A stretch of 64,000 nucleotides of DNA from Pseudomonas sp. MRSN 12121 (GTDB lineage Bacteria; Pseudomonadota; Gammaproteobacteria; Pseudomonadales; Pseudomonadaceae), in the NCBI RefSeq assembly GCF_000931465.1, contig NZ_CP010892.1, positions 3,309,388-3,373,387 of the forward strand, in the 5' to 3' direction. This document shows positions 55,301 through 64,000 of this stretch, in pieces (the first letter of the stretch is position 1; every line of letters starts with the position of its first letter). Below the pieces are notes generated by a model. It worked only from the letters and a program-made list of their open reading frames with translations. It was not told the origin of the DNA and did no database searches. Made by a program: the position numbers and the translations under genes.

Positions 55301-56458
55301 ATGGGCAATTTGCGTGCAATAGGGATGGCAGGCTCATTGGCAGCAGCCATTGCGCTGGCTGGCTGTGGTCCGGCGAATGAACAAGAGAGCGTGGCCGAAG
55401 TGGCGCGCCCGGTAGAAGTGGTCGCGGCAGTGACCGAACCCCTGGCCCTGACCTCGGAGCTGCCAGGCCGGGTCGAGCCCATGCGTGTGGCGGAAGTGCG
55501 GGCCCGGGTGGCCGGCATCGTCATGAAAAAGCATTTCGAGGAAGGCGCCGATGTAAAGGCCGGCGACTTGCTGTTCCAGATCGATCCGGCGCCGCTCAAG
55601 GCGGCGGTATCGCGTGCCGAAGGCGAGCTGGCGCGGGCCCAGTCCGCGGTGCAGGAGGCCCAGGCACGGGTCCGGCGCTACGAACCGCTGGTGAAGATCG
55701 AAGCGGTCAGCCAGCAGGACTTCGACACGGCCACCGCCGACTTGCGCAGCGCCCAGGCCGCCACCCGTTCGGCCCAGGCCGATCTGGAAAGCGCGCGGCT
55801 GAACCTGGGGTACGCCTCGGTTACCGCACCGATTTCCGGCCGCGTCGGCCGCGCGCTGGTGACCGAGGGCGCACTGGTCGGCCAGGGTGACGCCACCTTG
55901 ATGGCGCGGGTGCAGCAGCTCAACCCGGTGTATGTCGACTTCACTCAGTCCGCGGCCGAGGCGCTGCGCCTGCGGGAGTTGCTCAAGGACGGAAAACTCT
56001 CCGGCGACAAGAACAAGGGGCTGTCGATCCGCGTCGAAGGCACGCCTTACGAGCGCCAGGGCTCCTTGCTGTTCACCGACGTGGCGGTGGATCGCGGCAC
56101 CGGGCAGATTGTCCTGCGCGGCAAGTTCGACAACGCAGACGGCACCCTGCTGCCGGGCATGTATGTGCGGGTGACTACGCCCCAGGGCACGGATAACCAG
56201 GCGATCCTCGTGCCGCAACGCGCGGTGCAACGCACCAGCGATGGCAGCGCCCAGGTGCTGGTGATCGGCGCGGACGAGCGGGTCGAGGCGCGCGCGGTGC
56301 GCACCGGCGCCATGCAGGGTTCGCGCTGGCAGATCAGCGAAGGCTTGAAGGCGGGGGACCAGGTCATCGTCGGTGGCCTGGCCGGCCTGCAACCGGGTGC
56401 CAAGGTCGTGCCCAGCCAGCCCCAGGCCCAGGCTCAGTTGCCTGACTCGAAACAGTAA
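55301..56458 (+). CDS. RND efflux periplasmic adaptor lipoprotein
   Basis: 385 residues. The lipoprotein signal peptide ends SLAAAIALAGCGPANE (lipobox LAGC). The mature protein shows the membrane fusion domains: ELPGRVEPMRVAEVRARVAG, a coiled-coil hairpin with AQSAVQEAQARVRRYEPLVK, lipoyl part SARLNLGYASVTAPISGRVG and a barrel with QLNPVYVDFTQSAAEALRLR. It links the pump and channel encoded downstream (spacing 27 bases). Substrates of such HAE-1 systems are amphiphilic antibiotics, dyes or solvents; no closer assignment is possible. Confidence 0.95.
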   Translation: MGNLRAIGMAGSLAAAIALAGCGPANEQESVAEVARPVEVVAAVTEPLALTSELPGRVEPMRVAEVRARVAGIVMKKHFEEGADVKAGDLLFQIDPAPLKAAVSRAEGELARAQSAVQEAQARVRRYEPLVKIEAVSQQDFDTATADLRSAQAATRSAQADLESARLNLGYASVTAPISGRVGRALVTEGALVGQGDATLMARVQQLNPVYVDFTQSAAEALRLRELLKDGKLSGDKNKGLSIRVEGTPYERQGSLLFTDVAVDRGTGQIVLRGKFDNADGTLLPGMYVRVTTPQGTDNQAILVPQRAVQRTSDGSAQVLVIGADERVEARAVRTGAMQGSRWQISEGLKAGDQVIVGGLAGLQPGAKVVPSQPQAQAQLPDSKQ

Positions 56459-56485
56459 GGCCGAGTTCGCCGCGAGGATTTTCCG

Positions 56486-59400
56486 ATGTCTCAATTCTTC
56501 ATCAAGCGCCCGAACTTCGCCTGGGTAGTGGCGCTGTTCATTTCACTGGCGGGCCTGCTGGTCATTTCCAAGCTGCCCGTGGCGCAGTACCCCAGCGTCG
56601 CGCCGCCGCAGATCACCATCACCGCCACCTATCCCGGCGCCTCGGCGAAGGTACTGGTGGACTCGGTCACCTCCGTGCTCGAGGAGTCGCTCAACGGGGC
56701 CAAGGGCCTGCTCTATTTCGAGTCGACCAACAACTCCAACGGCGTCGCCGAAATCGTGGTCACGTTCCAGCCCGGGACCGACCCGGATCTGGCCCAGGTG
56801 GACGTGCAGAACCGCCTGAAGAAGGCCGAGGCGCGCATGCCGCAAGCCGTGCTGACCCAGGGCCTGCAGGTCGAGCAGTCCAGCGCCGGTTTCCTGCTGA
56901 TCTATGCGCTCAGCTACAAGGAAGGCAGCGCGAATGGCGACACCACGGCGCTGGGCGACTACGCCGCGCGCAACATCAACAACGAGCTGCGGCGCCTGCC
57001 CGGCGTCGGCAAGTTGCAATTCTTCTCCTCCGAAGCGGCCATGCGCGTGTGGATCGACCCACAGAAACTGGTGGGCTACGGGCTGTCCATCGACGACGTG
57101 AGCAACGCCATTCGTGGCCAGAACGTCCAGGTGCCGGCCGGTGCCTTCGGCGCCGCCCCGGGCACTTCGGAGCAGGAGCTGACCGCGACGCTGGCGGTCA
57201 AGGGCACCCTGGACAATCCGGCCGAGTTTGGCCAGATCGTGCTGCGCGCCAATGAAGACGGCTCGCTGTTGAAACTGGCCGATGTCGCGCGCCTGGAAGT
57301 CGGCAAGGAGAGCTACAACCTGTCCTCGCGCCTGAACGGCAACCCGACCGTGGGCGGCGCGATCCAGCTGTCGCCTGGCGCCAACGCCATCGAGACCGCG
57401 ACCCTGGTGAAGGCGCGCCTCGCCGAGCTGTCGGCGTTCTTCCCCGAGAACATGGAGTATTCCGTTCCCTACGACACCTCGCGCTTCGTCGACGTGGCCA
57501 TCGAGAAGGTGATCCACACCCTGATCGAGGCGATGGTCCTGGTGTTCCTGGTGATGTTCCTGTTCCTGCAGAACGTGCGCTACACCCTGATTCCATCCAT
57601 CGTCGTGCCGGTGTGCCTGCTGGGTACGCTGTTGGTGATGTACCTGATGGGCTTCTCGGTGAACATGATGACCATGTTCGGCATGGTCCTGGCGATCGGT
57701 ATCCTGGTGGACGACGCCATCGTGGTGGTGGAAAACGTCGAACGGATCATGGCCGAAGAGGGGCTGTCCCCGGTCGATGCGACGATCAAGGCGATGCAGC
57801 AGGTGTCCGGGGCCATCATCGGCATCACCCTGGTGTTGTCGGCGGTGTTCCTGCCACTGGCGTTCATGGCCGGTTCGGTGGGGGTCATCTACCAGCAGTT
57901 TTCGGTGTCGCTGTCGGTATCGATCCTGTTCTCCGGTTTCCTCGCGCTGACCTTCACCCCGGCGCTGTGCGCCACGCTGCTCAAGCCGGTCCCCGAGGGG
58001 CATCACGAGAAGGGCGGTTTCTTCGGCGCCTTCAACCGTGGTTTCGCCCGCGTCACCGAGCGCTACTCGGTCCTCAACTCCAAGCTGGTGGCCCGTGCCG
58101 CGCGTTTCATGCTGGTGTACGTCGGCATCATCGGCGTGCTCGGCTACTTCTATCTGCGCCTGCCGGAAGCCTTCGTGCCTTCGGAAGACCTGGGCTACAT
58201 GGTGGTCGATGTGCAACTGCCGCCCGGCGCGGCGCGCTCCCGTACCGACGCCACCGGTGCAGAACTCGAACGCTTCCTCAAGTCCCGCGAGGCCGTGGCT
58301 TCGGTGTTCCTGGTGTCGGGCTTCAGCTTCTCCGGCCAGGGCGACAACGCTGCGCTGGCATTCCCGACGTTCAAGGACTGGTCGGAACGTAATGCGCAAC
58401 AGTCGGCCGAGGCGGAAATCGCCGCGCTGAACGAACACTTCGCGGTCCCTGGCGACGGCACCATCATGGCCGTGTCGCCACCGCCTATCGACGGCCTGGG
58501 CAACTCCGGTGGTTTCGCGTTGCGCCTGATGGACCGTGGCGGCCTGGGTCGCGAGGCGTTGCTGCAAGCCCGGGATACGCTGCTGAGCCAGGTCCAGGGC
58601 AATCCCAAGTTCCTCTACGCGATGATGGAAGGCCTGGCCGAAGCGCCGCAACTGCGCCTGGTGATCGACCGTGAGAAGGCACGCACCCTGGGTGTGAACT
58701 TCGAGACCATCAGCGGCACGCTGTCCTCGGCTTTCGGTTCGAACGTGATCAACGACTTCACCAACGCCGGTCGCCAGCAGCGGGTAGTGATCCAGGCCGA
58801 GCAGGGCTCGCGGATGACCCCGGAGAGCGTGCTCAAGCTGTATGTGCCCAACGCCAAGGGCGACCTGGTTCCGCTCAGCGCCTTCGTGACCACACGCTGG
58901 GAGGACGGGCCGGTACAACTGGTGCGCTACAACGGCTATCCGTCGATCCGTATCGTGGGCGACGCCGGCCCCGGTTTCAGTACCGGCCAGGCCATGGCGG
59001 AAATCGAGCACCTGGCCGCGCAACTGCCGGCGGGTATCGGCTACGAATGGACCGGCCTGTCCTACCAGGAAAAGGTCTCCAGCGGCCAGGCCACGCAGCT
59101 GTTCGCCCTCGCGATCCTGGTGGTGTTCCTGTTGCTGGTAGCCCTTTACGAGAGCTGGGCGATTCCCCTGACGGTGATGCTGATCGTCCCGATCGGTGCG
59201 ATCGGCGCGGTGCTCGCGGTGATGGTGGTCGGCCTGCCGAACGACGTGTACTTCAAGGTCGGCCTGATCACCATCATCGGCCTGGCGGCGAAGAACGCGA
59301 TCCTCATCGTCGAGTTCGCCAAGGAGCTGTGGGAGAAGGGCTACAGCCTGCGCGACGCGGCCATCGAGGCGGCCCGCCTGCGCTTCCGGCCGATCATCAT

Positions 59401-59617
59401 GACCTCCATGGCCTTCATTCTCGGCGTGGTGCCCCTGGCGTTGGCCGCCGGCGCGGGCGCGGCCAGCCAGCGTGCGATCGGCACCGGGGTGATCGGCGGG
59501 ATGCTCAGCGCGACGCTGCTGGGTGTGCTGTTCGTACCGATCTGCTTTGTCTGGGTGCTGTCGCTGTTGCGCAGCAAGCCGGCCCCCATCGAACAACCGG
59601 CCGCGGCCCAGGAGTGA
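56486..59617 (+). CDS. RND efflux pump, hydrophobe/amphiphile efflux-1 family
   Basis: 1043 residues, the standard length for AcrB/MexB-type pumps. It starts [20 protein letters not shown], has the periplasmic porter domains, and in helix 4 the proton-relay [20 protein letters not shown] with the paired Asp. The C-terminal half repeats the fold with [20 protein letters not shown] and [20 protein letters not shown] and a Lys in helix 10 as expected. GAGGA lies seven bases ahead of the ATG. It expels substrates by proton antiport together with its adaptor and channel. Confidence 0.97.
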   Translation: MSQFFIKRPNFAWVVALFISLAGLLVISKLPVAQYPSVAPPQITITATYPGASAKVLVDSVTSVLEESLNGAKGLLYFESTNNSNGVAEIVVTFQPGTDPDLAQVDVQNRLKKAEARMPQAVLTQGLQVEQSSAGFLLIYALSYKEGSANGDTTALGDYAARNINNELRRLPGVGKLQFFSSEAAMRVWIDPQKLVGYGLSIDDVSNAIRGQNVQVPAGAFGAAPGTSEQELTATLAVKGTLDNPAEFGQIVLRANEDGSLLKLADVARLEVGKESYNLSSRLNGNPTVGGAIQLSPGANAIETATLVKARLAELSAFFPENMEYSVPYDTSRFVDVAIEKVIHTLIEAMVLVFLVMFLFLQNVRYTLIPSIVVPVCLLGTLLVMYLMGFSVNMMTMFGMVLAIGILVDDAIVVVENVERIMAEEGLSPVDATIKAMQQVSGAIIGITLVLSAVFLPLAFMAGSVGVIYQQFSVSLSVSILFSGFLALTFTPALCATLLKPVPEGHHEKGGFFGAFNRGFARVTERYSVLNSKLVARAARFMLVYVGIIGVLGYFYLRLPEAFVPSEDLGYMVVDVQLPPGAARSRTDATGAELERFLKSREAVASVFLVSGFSFSGQGDNAALAFPTFKDWSERNAQQSAEAEIAALNEHFAVPGDGTIMAVSPPPIDGLGNSGGFALRLMDRGGLGREALLQARDTLLSQVQGNPKFLYAMMEGLAEAPQLRLVIDREKARTLGVNFETISGTLSSAFGSNVINDFTNAGRQQRVVIQAEQGSRMTPESVLKLYVPNAKGDLVPLSAFVTTRWEDGPVQLVRYNGYPSIRIVGDAGPGFSTGQAMAEIEHLAAQLPAGIGYEWTGLSYQEKVSSGQATQLFALAILVVFLLLVALYESWAIPLTVMLIVPIGAIGAVLAVMVVGLPNDVYFKVGLITIIGLAAKNAILIVEFAKELWEKGYSLRDAAIEAARLRFRPIIMTSMAFILGVVPLALAAGAGAASQRAIGTGVIGGMLSATLLGVLFVPICFVWVLSLLRSKPAPIEQPAAAQE

Positions 59618-59621
59618 TTGC

Positions 59622-61043
59622 ATGCGGATCTCAGCCTTTTCTACGCTTCTGATCGCCATGGCGCTGGGGGGATGCTCACTGGCTCCCACCTATGAACGTC
59701 CCGTCGCGCCGGTGGCCGACAGCTGGAGCGGTGAAGCCGCCCAGCGCGGCAGCGCCATCAACGACCTGGCCTGGCAGACGTTTATCGTCGACCCACAGTT
59801 GCGGCGCCTGATCGGCACCGCGCTGGATAACAACCGCTCGCTGCGCCAGACGCTCCTGGACATCGAGCAGGCCCGCGCGCAGTACCGCATCCAGCGCGCC
59901 GACCGGGTGCCCGGGCTCAACGCGGGCGCCTCGGGCAATCGCCAGCGAGTGCCGGCCGACCTGTCCAACAGCGGCAGGGCGGGAGTGGCCAGCAACTATC
60001 AGGTGGGCCTGTCGCTGCCGGAATACGAGCTGGACCTGTTCGGCCGGGTCAAGAGCCTCAGCGATGCCGCGCTGCAGGAGTACCTGGCCACCGAGGAGGC
60101 CGGGCGCGCGGCGCAGATCGCCCTGATCGCCGAGGTCAGCCAGGCGTACCTGACGCATCAAGGCGCCCAGCGCCGCCTGGAGCTGACGCAACAGACCCTG
60201 GCCAGCCGCGAGTATTCGTTCGCCCTGATCAACCAGCGTCGTTCGGTCGGCACCGCAAACGCGCTGGACTATCAGGAGGCCCTCGGCCTGGTGGAGCAGT
60301 CCCGTGCGGAAGAGGAAAGCAACCAGCGGCAAAAGCAACAGGCGTTCAATGCCCTGGTGCTGTTGCTGGGCACCGCGGACGCGGCGAAATCGATCCCCCA
60401 GGATCTGGGCAAGGAGCAGCCGATGCTGGTCCAGGACATTGCGCCGGGCACCCCTTCGGCGCTGATCGAGCGTCGTCCGGACATCCTCGCCGCCGAGCAT
60501 CGCCTGCAAGCGCGTAACGCCGATATCGGCGCAGCGCGCGCGGCGTTTTTCCCGCGGATCAGCCTGACTGGCAGCTTCGGCACCTCCAGTGCGCAGATGT
60601 CCGGTCTGTTCGATGGCGGCTCGCGCTCCTGGAGCTTCGTGCCGAACCTGTCCCTGCCGTTGTTCGACGCCGGTCGCAACAGCGCGGGCCTGAGCCTCGC
60701 CGAAGCCCGCAAGGACTCCGCCGTGGCGGCGTACGAGGGCACCATCCAGACAGCGTTTCGCGAAGTCGCGGATGCCTTGGCGGCCACCGATACCCTGCGC
60801 CGGGAGGAGGCCGCGCGGCGTTCCCTGGCCGACACCAGCAACGAGTCGCTGAAGCTGGCCAAGGCGCGTTACGAAGGCGGGGTGGACAGTCACCTGCGTT
60901 ACCTGGATGCCCAGCGCACCAGCTTCGTCAACGAGACGCAACTGATCGAGGTCAGCACTCAGCGCCAGATCGCCCTGGTCGACCTGTTCCGCTCCCTGGG
61001 TGGAGGCTGGTCGGCACAGGTACAGGCAAAGGCCGGTCAATAA
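59622..61043 (+). CDS. outer membrane efflux lipoprotein (NodT family channel)
   Basis: 473 residues. A lipobox in LLIAMALGGCSLAPTYERPV marks the acylated Cys. The two helical-barrel repeats of the OprM class follow, with LSLPEYELDLFGRVKSLSDA and IERRPDILAAEHRLQARNAD and ARAAFFPRISLTGSFGTSSA as landmarks. The ATG at 59622 lies four bases after the pump stop. It completes a full tripartite system in one operon. A strong terminator follows at 61087. Confidence 0.95.
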   Translation: MRISAFSTLLIAMALGGCSLAPTYERPVAPVADSWSGEAAQRGSAINDLAWQTFIVDPQLRRLIGTALDNNRSLRQTLLDIEQARAQYRIQRADRVPGLNAGASGNRQRVPADLSNSGRAGVASNYQVGLSLPEYELDLFGRVKSLSDAALQEYLATEEAGRAAQIALIAEVSQAYLTHQGAQRRLELTQQTLASREYSFALINQRRSVGTANALDYQEALGLVEQSRAEEESNQRQKQQAFNALVLLLGTADAAKSIPQDLGKEQPMLVQDIAPGTPSALIERRPDILAAEHRLQARNADIGAARAAFFPRISLTGSFGTSSAQMSGLFDGGSRSWSFVPNLSLPLFDAGRNSAGLSLAEARKDSAVAAYEGTIQTAFREVADALAATDTLRREEAARRSLADTSNESLKLAKARYEGGVDSHLRYLDAQRTSFVNETQLIEVSTQRQIALVDLFRSLGGGWSAQVQAKAGQ

Positions 61044-61086
61044 GGATCGGTAACGACTTCTAGGTTGGCGCATCCAACCGCCCTTT

Positions 61087-61122
61087 AGCCCCGTGGACCT
61101 TTCGGTCGCGGGGCTTTTTTTT
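61087..61122 (+). terminator. rho-independent terminator of the RND operon
   Basis: AGCCCCG and CGGGGCT pair, with an inner GACC/GGTC stem, followed by a run of eight T's. Confidence 0.9.
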
Positions 61123-61176
61123 GCGGAGCAGGGCGGCGCCGATGGGCGCCTGGGGATGGGCCTGGGCCTGTGATCG

Positions 61177-61743
61177 CTACTGGGGCTTCACGGCCACGGC
61201 GGCGCCGTGCAGGAACATCTGTTCCAGGAGGTGGGCCGAATTGGCGCTCGCCGCGCGTCCGCGTCGTTCGGCGTCGACCATGCCGAAGATCATGGTCAGG
61301 AACAGCTCGGTGAAGACCGCCGCGGTGATATCGATCCGGAACGCACCCAGTTGCTGGCCGCGCAGGAAGAAGCGGTCCAGGGCATCGGAATAGGATTGCA
61401 GTTCCGTGTCGTCACCCGTCAGGCCCAGGGTGTCGGGGCGGTACTGGAACAGCAGGAAGACCAGCATTTCGCGGTGTGCCAGGTGTTCGTTGATCAGGCT
61501 GCGAAACGCTTCGAGCGGGTCGCCTTGTTCCAGGTCGGTGGCGGTGATGATCCGGTTGAGCACGGTATTGCCGTGGTTTTCCATGATCTGCACCAGGTTG
61601 TCGCGGGTGCCGCAGAAGCGGTGCAGGGTGGCCTTGCTCACCCCGGCGGCTTCGGCCAGCTCCTTGAGCGTCGCCCGCGGGCGATCGACGATGGCCAGGG
61701 CCAGCGCCTTGATAAGTCGTTCGTCGTGCGGAGTCAGGGACAT
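61177..61743 (-). CDS. second TetR-family regulator flanking the RND operon
   Basis: 188 residues. DNA-binding region ALAIVDRPRATLKELAEAAG then VSKATLHRFCGTRDNLVQIM; ligand domain NEHLAHREMLVFLLFQYRPD and RGQQLGAFRIDITAAVFTEL. More than half of the positions match the regulator at 54550 along the full length, including the C-terminal NSAHLLEQMFLHGA against NSAGTVEQMFLHGA, so the two arose by duplication. It faces away from the operon's end and has its own upstream region with an inverted repeat at 61829. It may regulate the same pump or have taken a separate ligand. Confidence 0.93.
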   Translation of the reverse strand: MSLTPHDERLIKALALAIVDRPRATLKELAEAAGVSKATLHRFCGTRDNLVQIMENHGNTVLNRIITATDLEQGDPLEAFRSLINEHLAHREMLVFLLFQYRPDTLGLTGDDTELQSYSDALDRFFLRGQQLGAFRIDITAAVFTELFLTMIFGMVDAERRGRAASANSAHLLEQMFLHGAAVAVKPQ

Positions 61744-61828
61744 CGGTTAGTCTCGGATCGGATTTCAATGACAGGCATTGTGCAGGAAATGCGCCGTGCT
61801 TCAACGAAAAGCGAGGAAAATACTTCAT

Positions 61829-61848
61829 CTGAGACATTATTTCCTCAG
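61829..61848. promoter_or_regulatory. inverted repeat upstream of the second TetR gene
   Basis: CTGAG and CTCAG lie 10 bases apart (CTGAGACATTATTTCCTCAG), 86 bases upstream of the TetR start. The arms share GAGxCAT-like bases with the palindrome at 55228. It is a weak operator candidate. Confidence 0.4.
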
Positions 61849-61874
61849 TCGCAGCATGAGTAATCAGCCTCGCT

Positions 61875-62774
61875 TCATGCCTGCACCAGGCTGCGCTTGA
61901 TCCATTCATACAGCTCGACGCCCGCGCTGGAGAGTTCGCTGTTGGAGCGGCGGCACAAGTAGTACTGGCGCCCGTCGTCGACCTCCAGGTCGAACAGTTT
62001 CACCAGTTCGCCACTGGCCACATGGGGCGCCACCAGCGGCTCGCGCAGCAATGAACAGCCGAGGCCGGTGAGGGTGGCGGTGAGGGCCAGCTGGCCGTCT
62101 TCCAGCAGCAGGCCATTGAGCGCGGTGCTGTGGCGCACGTCGGCGGCTTGCAGCCACTGGCCCCAGGTGCCGCGCTCTTCGTCGTGCAGCAGCGGCAGTT
62201 CGCTCAGCGCCTGGGGGCTGTCGATGGGGCCGTGGCGTTGCAGGAAGGCGCGGCTGCAATAGGGCGTGACCGCCCCGGAAATCAGCGGCTCGCTGTGATA
62301 CCCCGGCCAGTGCCCGGTGCCGAAGCGGATCGACAGGTCCGCGGCGTCGCTGGGGTAGCTGCGGTGGTTGGCGTAGGTGACGTTGATGTCCAGCTCCGGG
62401 TGGTCGCCCAGGAACTCTGCCAGGCGCGGAATGAACAGGTTGATGCCGAACAGCGGGATCAGGCTGATGGTGACCTGGCGCGTCGCGCTTTTTTCCCGCA
62501 CATGCTCGGTGGCGCTGCGCAGCACGGCGAAAGCCGAGCGGATTGCGCGGTAATACTCGCGGCCTTCCTCGGTGAGGATCAGGTTGCGCCCCTGGCGCAA
62601 GGTCAGGGGCTGCTGCAGGAAGCTTTCCAGCAGGTGCAACTGATGGCTCACCGCGGAAGGGGAGACGTCCAGCTCGCGGGCGGCGGCGTTTACCCCGCCG
62701 TGGCGGGCGAAGGCTTCGAAAGTGCGCACGGCACGCAGCGGCGGGTCATTGGCTAACTGTTCTAAATTATTCAT
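61875..62774 (-). CDS. LysR-family regulator of the GcvA type
   Basis: 299 residues. The helix-turn-helix region reads LRAVRTFEAFARHGGVNAAA then RELDVSPSAVSHQLHLLESF, and the effector domain has the GcvA-like ATRQVTISLIPLFGINLFIP and DLSIRFGTGHWPGYHSEPLI and HDEERGTWGQWLQAADVRHS. It is divergent from the livH-like gene, the probable target, across a 207-base AT-rich gap. Only one nearby operon is available for it to control. Confidence 0.93.
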   Translation of the reverse strand: MNNLEQLANDPPLRAVRTFEAFARHGGVNAAARELDVSPSAVSHQLHLLESFLQQPLTLRQGRNLILTEEGREYYRAIRSAFAVLRSATEHVREKSATRQVTISLIPLFGINLFIPRLAEFLGDHPELDINVTYANHRSYPSDAADLSIRFGTGHWPGYHSEPLISGAVTPYCSRAFLQRHGPIDSPQALSELPLLHDEERGTWGQWLQAADVRHSTALNGLLLEDGQLALTATLTGLGCSLLREPLVAPHVASGELVKLFDLEVDDGRQYYLCRRSNSELSSAGVELYEWIKRSLVQA

Positions 62775-62981
62775 GTGTTGAATTAAATACCAAGCTGATA
62801 GAGAAATAAAGCGCCTTAAATGCCGTGATTATGGCGGTTATGGCGCTTTTTCTATTTCGAATAACCATATGAATTTCTGATATTTGATAAAAATAGAATA
62901 AATAACTAGTGTGCCGCCTTCTTGTTTTCCGGTCGGCGCACCCTGCAGTCCGACCCTTGGTACACGGGGTTGATGGTTTTC

Positions 62982-63929
62982 ATGGATGCCTTTATCCAGC
63001 AACTGCTCAACGGCTTGATGTCGGGCAGTCTCTACGCGCTCGTGGCCCTGGGCTACACCATGGTCTACGGCATCCTGCGGATCATCAACTTCGCCCATGG
63101 CGATGTGCTGATGATCGGCGCCCTGATCGGGCTGTCGGTGATTCGCCTGCTGCAGGCCGGCTGGCCCGAGCTGCCGGCGGTGCCGGTCCTGCTAGTGGCC
63201 ACCGTGATCGCCATGGCCTGCTGTGCCTTGCTCGCGGTGCTGATCGAACGGGTCGCCTACCGGCGCCTGCGCCATGCGCCACGCCTGGCCCCGCTGATCA
63301 GCGGCATCGGTGTGTCGCTGTTGTTGCAGACCGCCGCGATGCTGGTGTGGACGCGCAACCCGCAGATGTTCCCGCAATTGTTGCCGCTTGCGCCGATCGA
63401 GGTGCTGCCGGGCGCTTCCGGGCATGGCGCGGTCATCCATGCCACCGCCCTGACCACCATCGGCATCGCCCTGGCGGTGATGCTGGCGCTGCTGGTGCTG
63501 GTGGAGCGCAGCCGCTTCGGCCGGGCCATGCGCGCCGTCGCCGAGAACCCCCAGGTCGCGAGCCTGATGGGCATCAACCCCAACCGCATCATCGTGCTGA
63601 CCTTCGCCATCGGCGGCGCCCTGGCCGCGCTCGCCGGCATCATGATGGCCAGCAACTACGGCAGCGCGCATTTCTACATGGGCTTCCTGCCGGGGATCAA
63701 AGCCTTCACCGCCGCGGTGCTGGGAGGCATCGGCAACCTCAAGGGGGCGATGCTCGGCGGCCTGCTGCTGGGGCTGATCGAAGCCCTGGGCACCGGCTAC
63801 CTGGGCTCGGCCACCGGCGGCGTGTTCGGCAGCAACTATCAGGATGTGTTCGCCTTCATCGTGCTGATCGCGGTGCTGGTATTGCGTCCTTCGGGGATTC
63901 TTGGCGAACGACTGGCGAGCCGCGCATGA
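62982..63929 (+). CDS. branched-chain amino acid ABC transporter permease (LivH-type)
   Basis: About 315 residues. MDAFIQQLLNGLMSGSLYAL and VALGYTMVYGILRIINFAHG are the classic LivH opening; the coupling loop NPQVASLMGINPNRIIVLTF and the glycine-rich FYMGFLPGIKAFTAAVLGGI follow. Eight helices are expected. The ATG at 62982 is used because it matches the family start; in-frame ATG codons at 62973 and upstream are possible. The stop overlaps the following livM start (ATGA). With no binding protein seen before it, that gene should lie further on or upstream of the window. Confidence 0.93.
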   Translation: MDAFIQQLLNGLMSGSLYALVALGYTMVYGILRIINFAHGDVLMIGALIGLSVIRLLQAGWPELPAVPVLLVATVIAMACCALLAVLIERVAYRRLRHAPRLAPLISGIGVSLLLQTAAMLVWTRNPQMFPQLLPLAPIEVLPGASGHGAVIHATALTTIGIALAVMLALLVLVERSRFGRAMRAVAENPQVASLMGINPNRIIVLTFAIGGALAALAGIMMASNYGSAHFYMGFLPGIKAFTAAVLGGIGNLKGAMLGGLLLGLIEALGTGYLGSATGGVFGSNYQDVFAFIVLIAVLVLRPSGILGERLASRA

Positions 63930-64000
63930 CCTTCACGACCGCACTGGCGACACCTTCCACGACACGCGCGCACCTGGGCCTGCTGCTGTTCGCCCTGGCC
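63926..64000 (+). CDS. branched-chain amino acid ABC transporter permease (LivM-type), N-terminal part
   Basis: The first 25 codons run off the end of the window: a start at 63926 overlapping the livH stop and a beginning hydrophobic helix (LGLLLFALA). The call rests on position after livH, where livM is the rule. Confidence 0.7.
   Translation, partial: MTFTTALATPSTTRAHLGLLLFALA

Noticed and set aside
56543..59689. A 1048-residue minus-strand frame opposite the RND pump gene
   Set aside because: It is antisense to a well-conserved pump, with an Arg/His/Gln-rich translation and no plausible domain.

Overview
The window is a dense, GC-rich bacterial chromosome segment. Its gene content (ugd-containing arn operon, GCTGCGATC- and GTAGGAGCG-type REP elements, RND efflux, GcvA-type LysR regulators) fits the Pseudomonas fluorescens group, for example the P. 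protegens/chlororaphis lineage. This is inferred from recognised families and repeats; no database was searched.

Layout. 1-3977: two convergent pairs of acyl-CoA dehydrogenase and crotonase genes, one ending in a 3-hydroxyisobutyryl-CoA hydrolase, pointing to valine/branched short-chain acyl-CoA catabolism. 4217-7045: a GtrA / GtrB-like / GT-C glycosyltransferase trio. 7334-9114: a fimbrial chaperone and an adhesin-like protein without an usher. 9231-13074: LysR regulator, HPP protein, MFS transporter and GNAT acetyltransferase, separated by REP elements. 13116-23532: a complete lipid A aminoarabinose operon, arnBCADTEF-ugd plus one more GT-C enzyme, with every stop overlapping the next start. 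23942-26545: a second arnT and an Ais/PmrG-like LPS core phosphatase. Together 4217-26545 is an envelope/LPS-modification region with four GT-C enzymes, expected to affect polymyxin and cationic-peptide tolerance.

26973-33375: a solute-binding protein, a coiled-coil protein of unknown function, a GldA/GldF/GldG-like ABC exporter and a SnoaL-like protein. 33462-39502: a LysR regulator, then GntR, amino-acid ABC transporter genes and gamma-glutamyltransferase, apparently an uptake-and-hydrolysis unit for gamma-glutamyl compounds.

The most interesting locus is 39503-45258. It holds an AT-rich gene for a 74-residue, glycine-rich, cysteine-free peptide with a double-glycine-type leader, followed by terminator hairpins and a full type I secretion system: CvaA-like adaptor, C39-peptidase ABC transporter and dedicated TolC-family channel. 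This is the architecture of a class II microcin cassette, but no immunity gene is visible. Directly after the channel gene lie two gene fragments: a piece of a TetR-family helix-turn-helix region and a copy of the 3' end of a gamma-glutamyltransferase gene like the intact one just upstream. Both suggest that the cassette was acquired by recombination.

45342-53753: polyphosphate kinase 2, an O-methyltransferase divergent from a TetR regulator with a visible operator, a periplasmic molybdenum hydroxylase system (2Fe-2S subunit, Tat-exported Moco subunit, tri-haem cytochrome c, XdhC) and a small secreted protein. 53949-61743: a small coiled-coil protein and an RND efflux operon flanked on both sides by paralogous TetR regulators. 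61875-64000: a LysR regulator divergent from a branched-chain amino acid ABC transporter (livH, start of livM) that runs off the window. No tRNA, rRNA, CRISPR array, transposase or phage gene was recognised.
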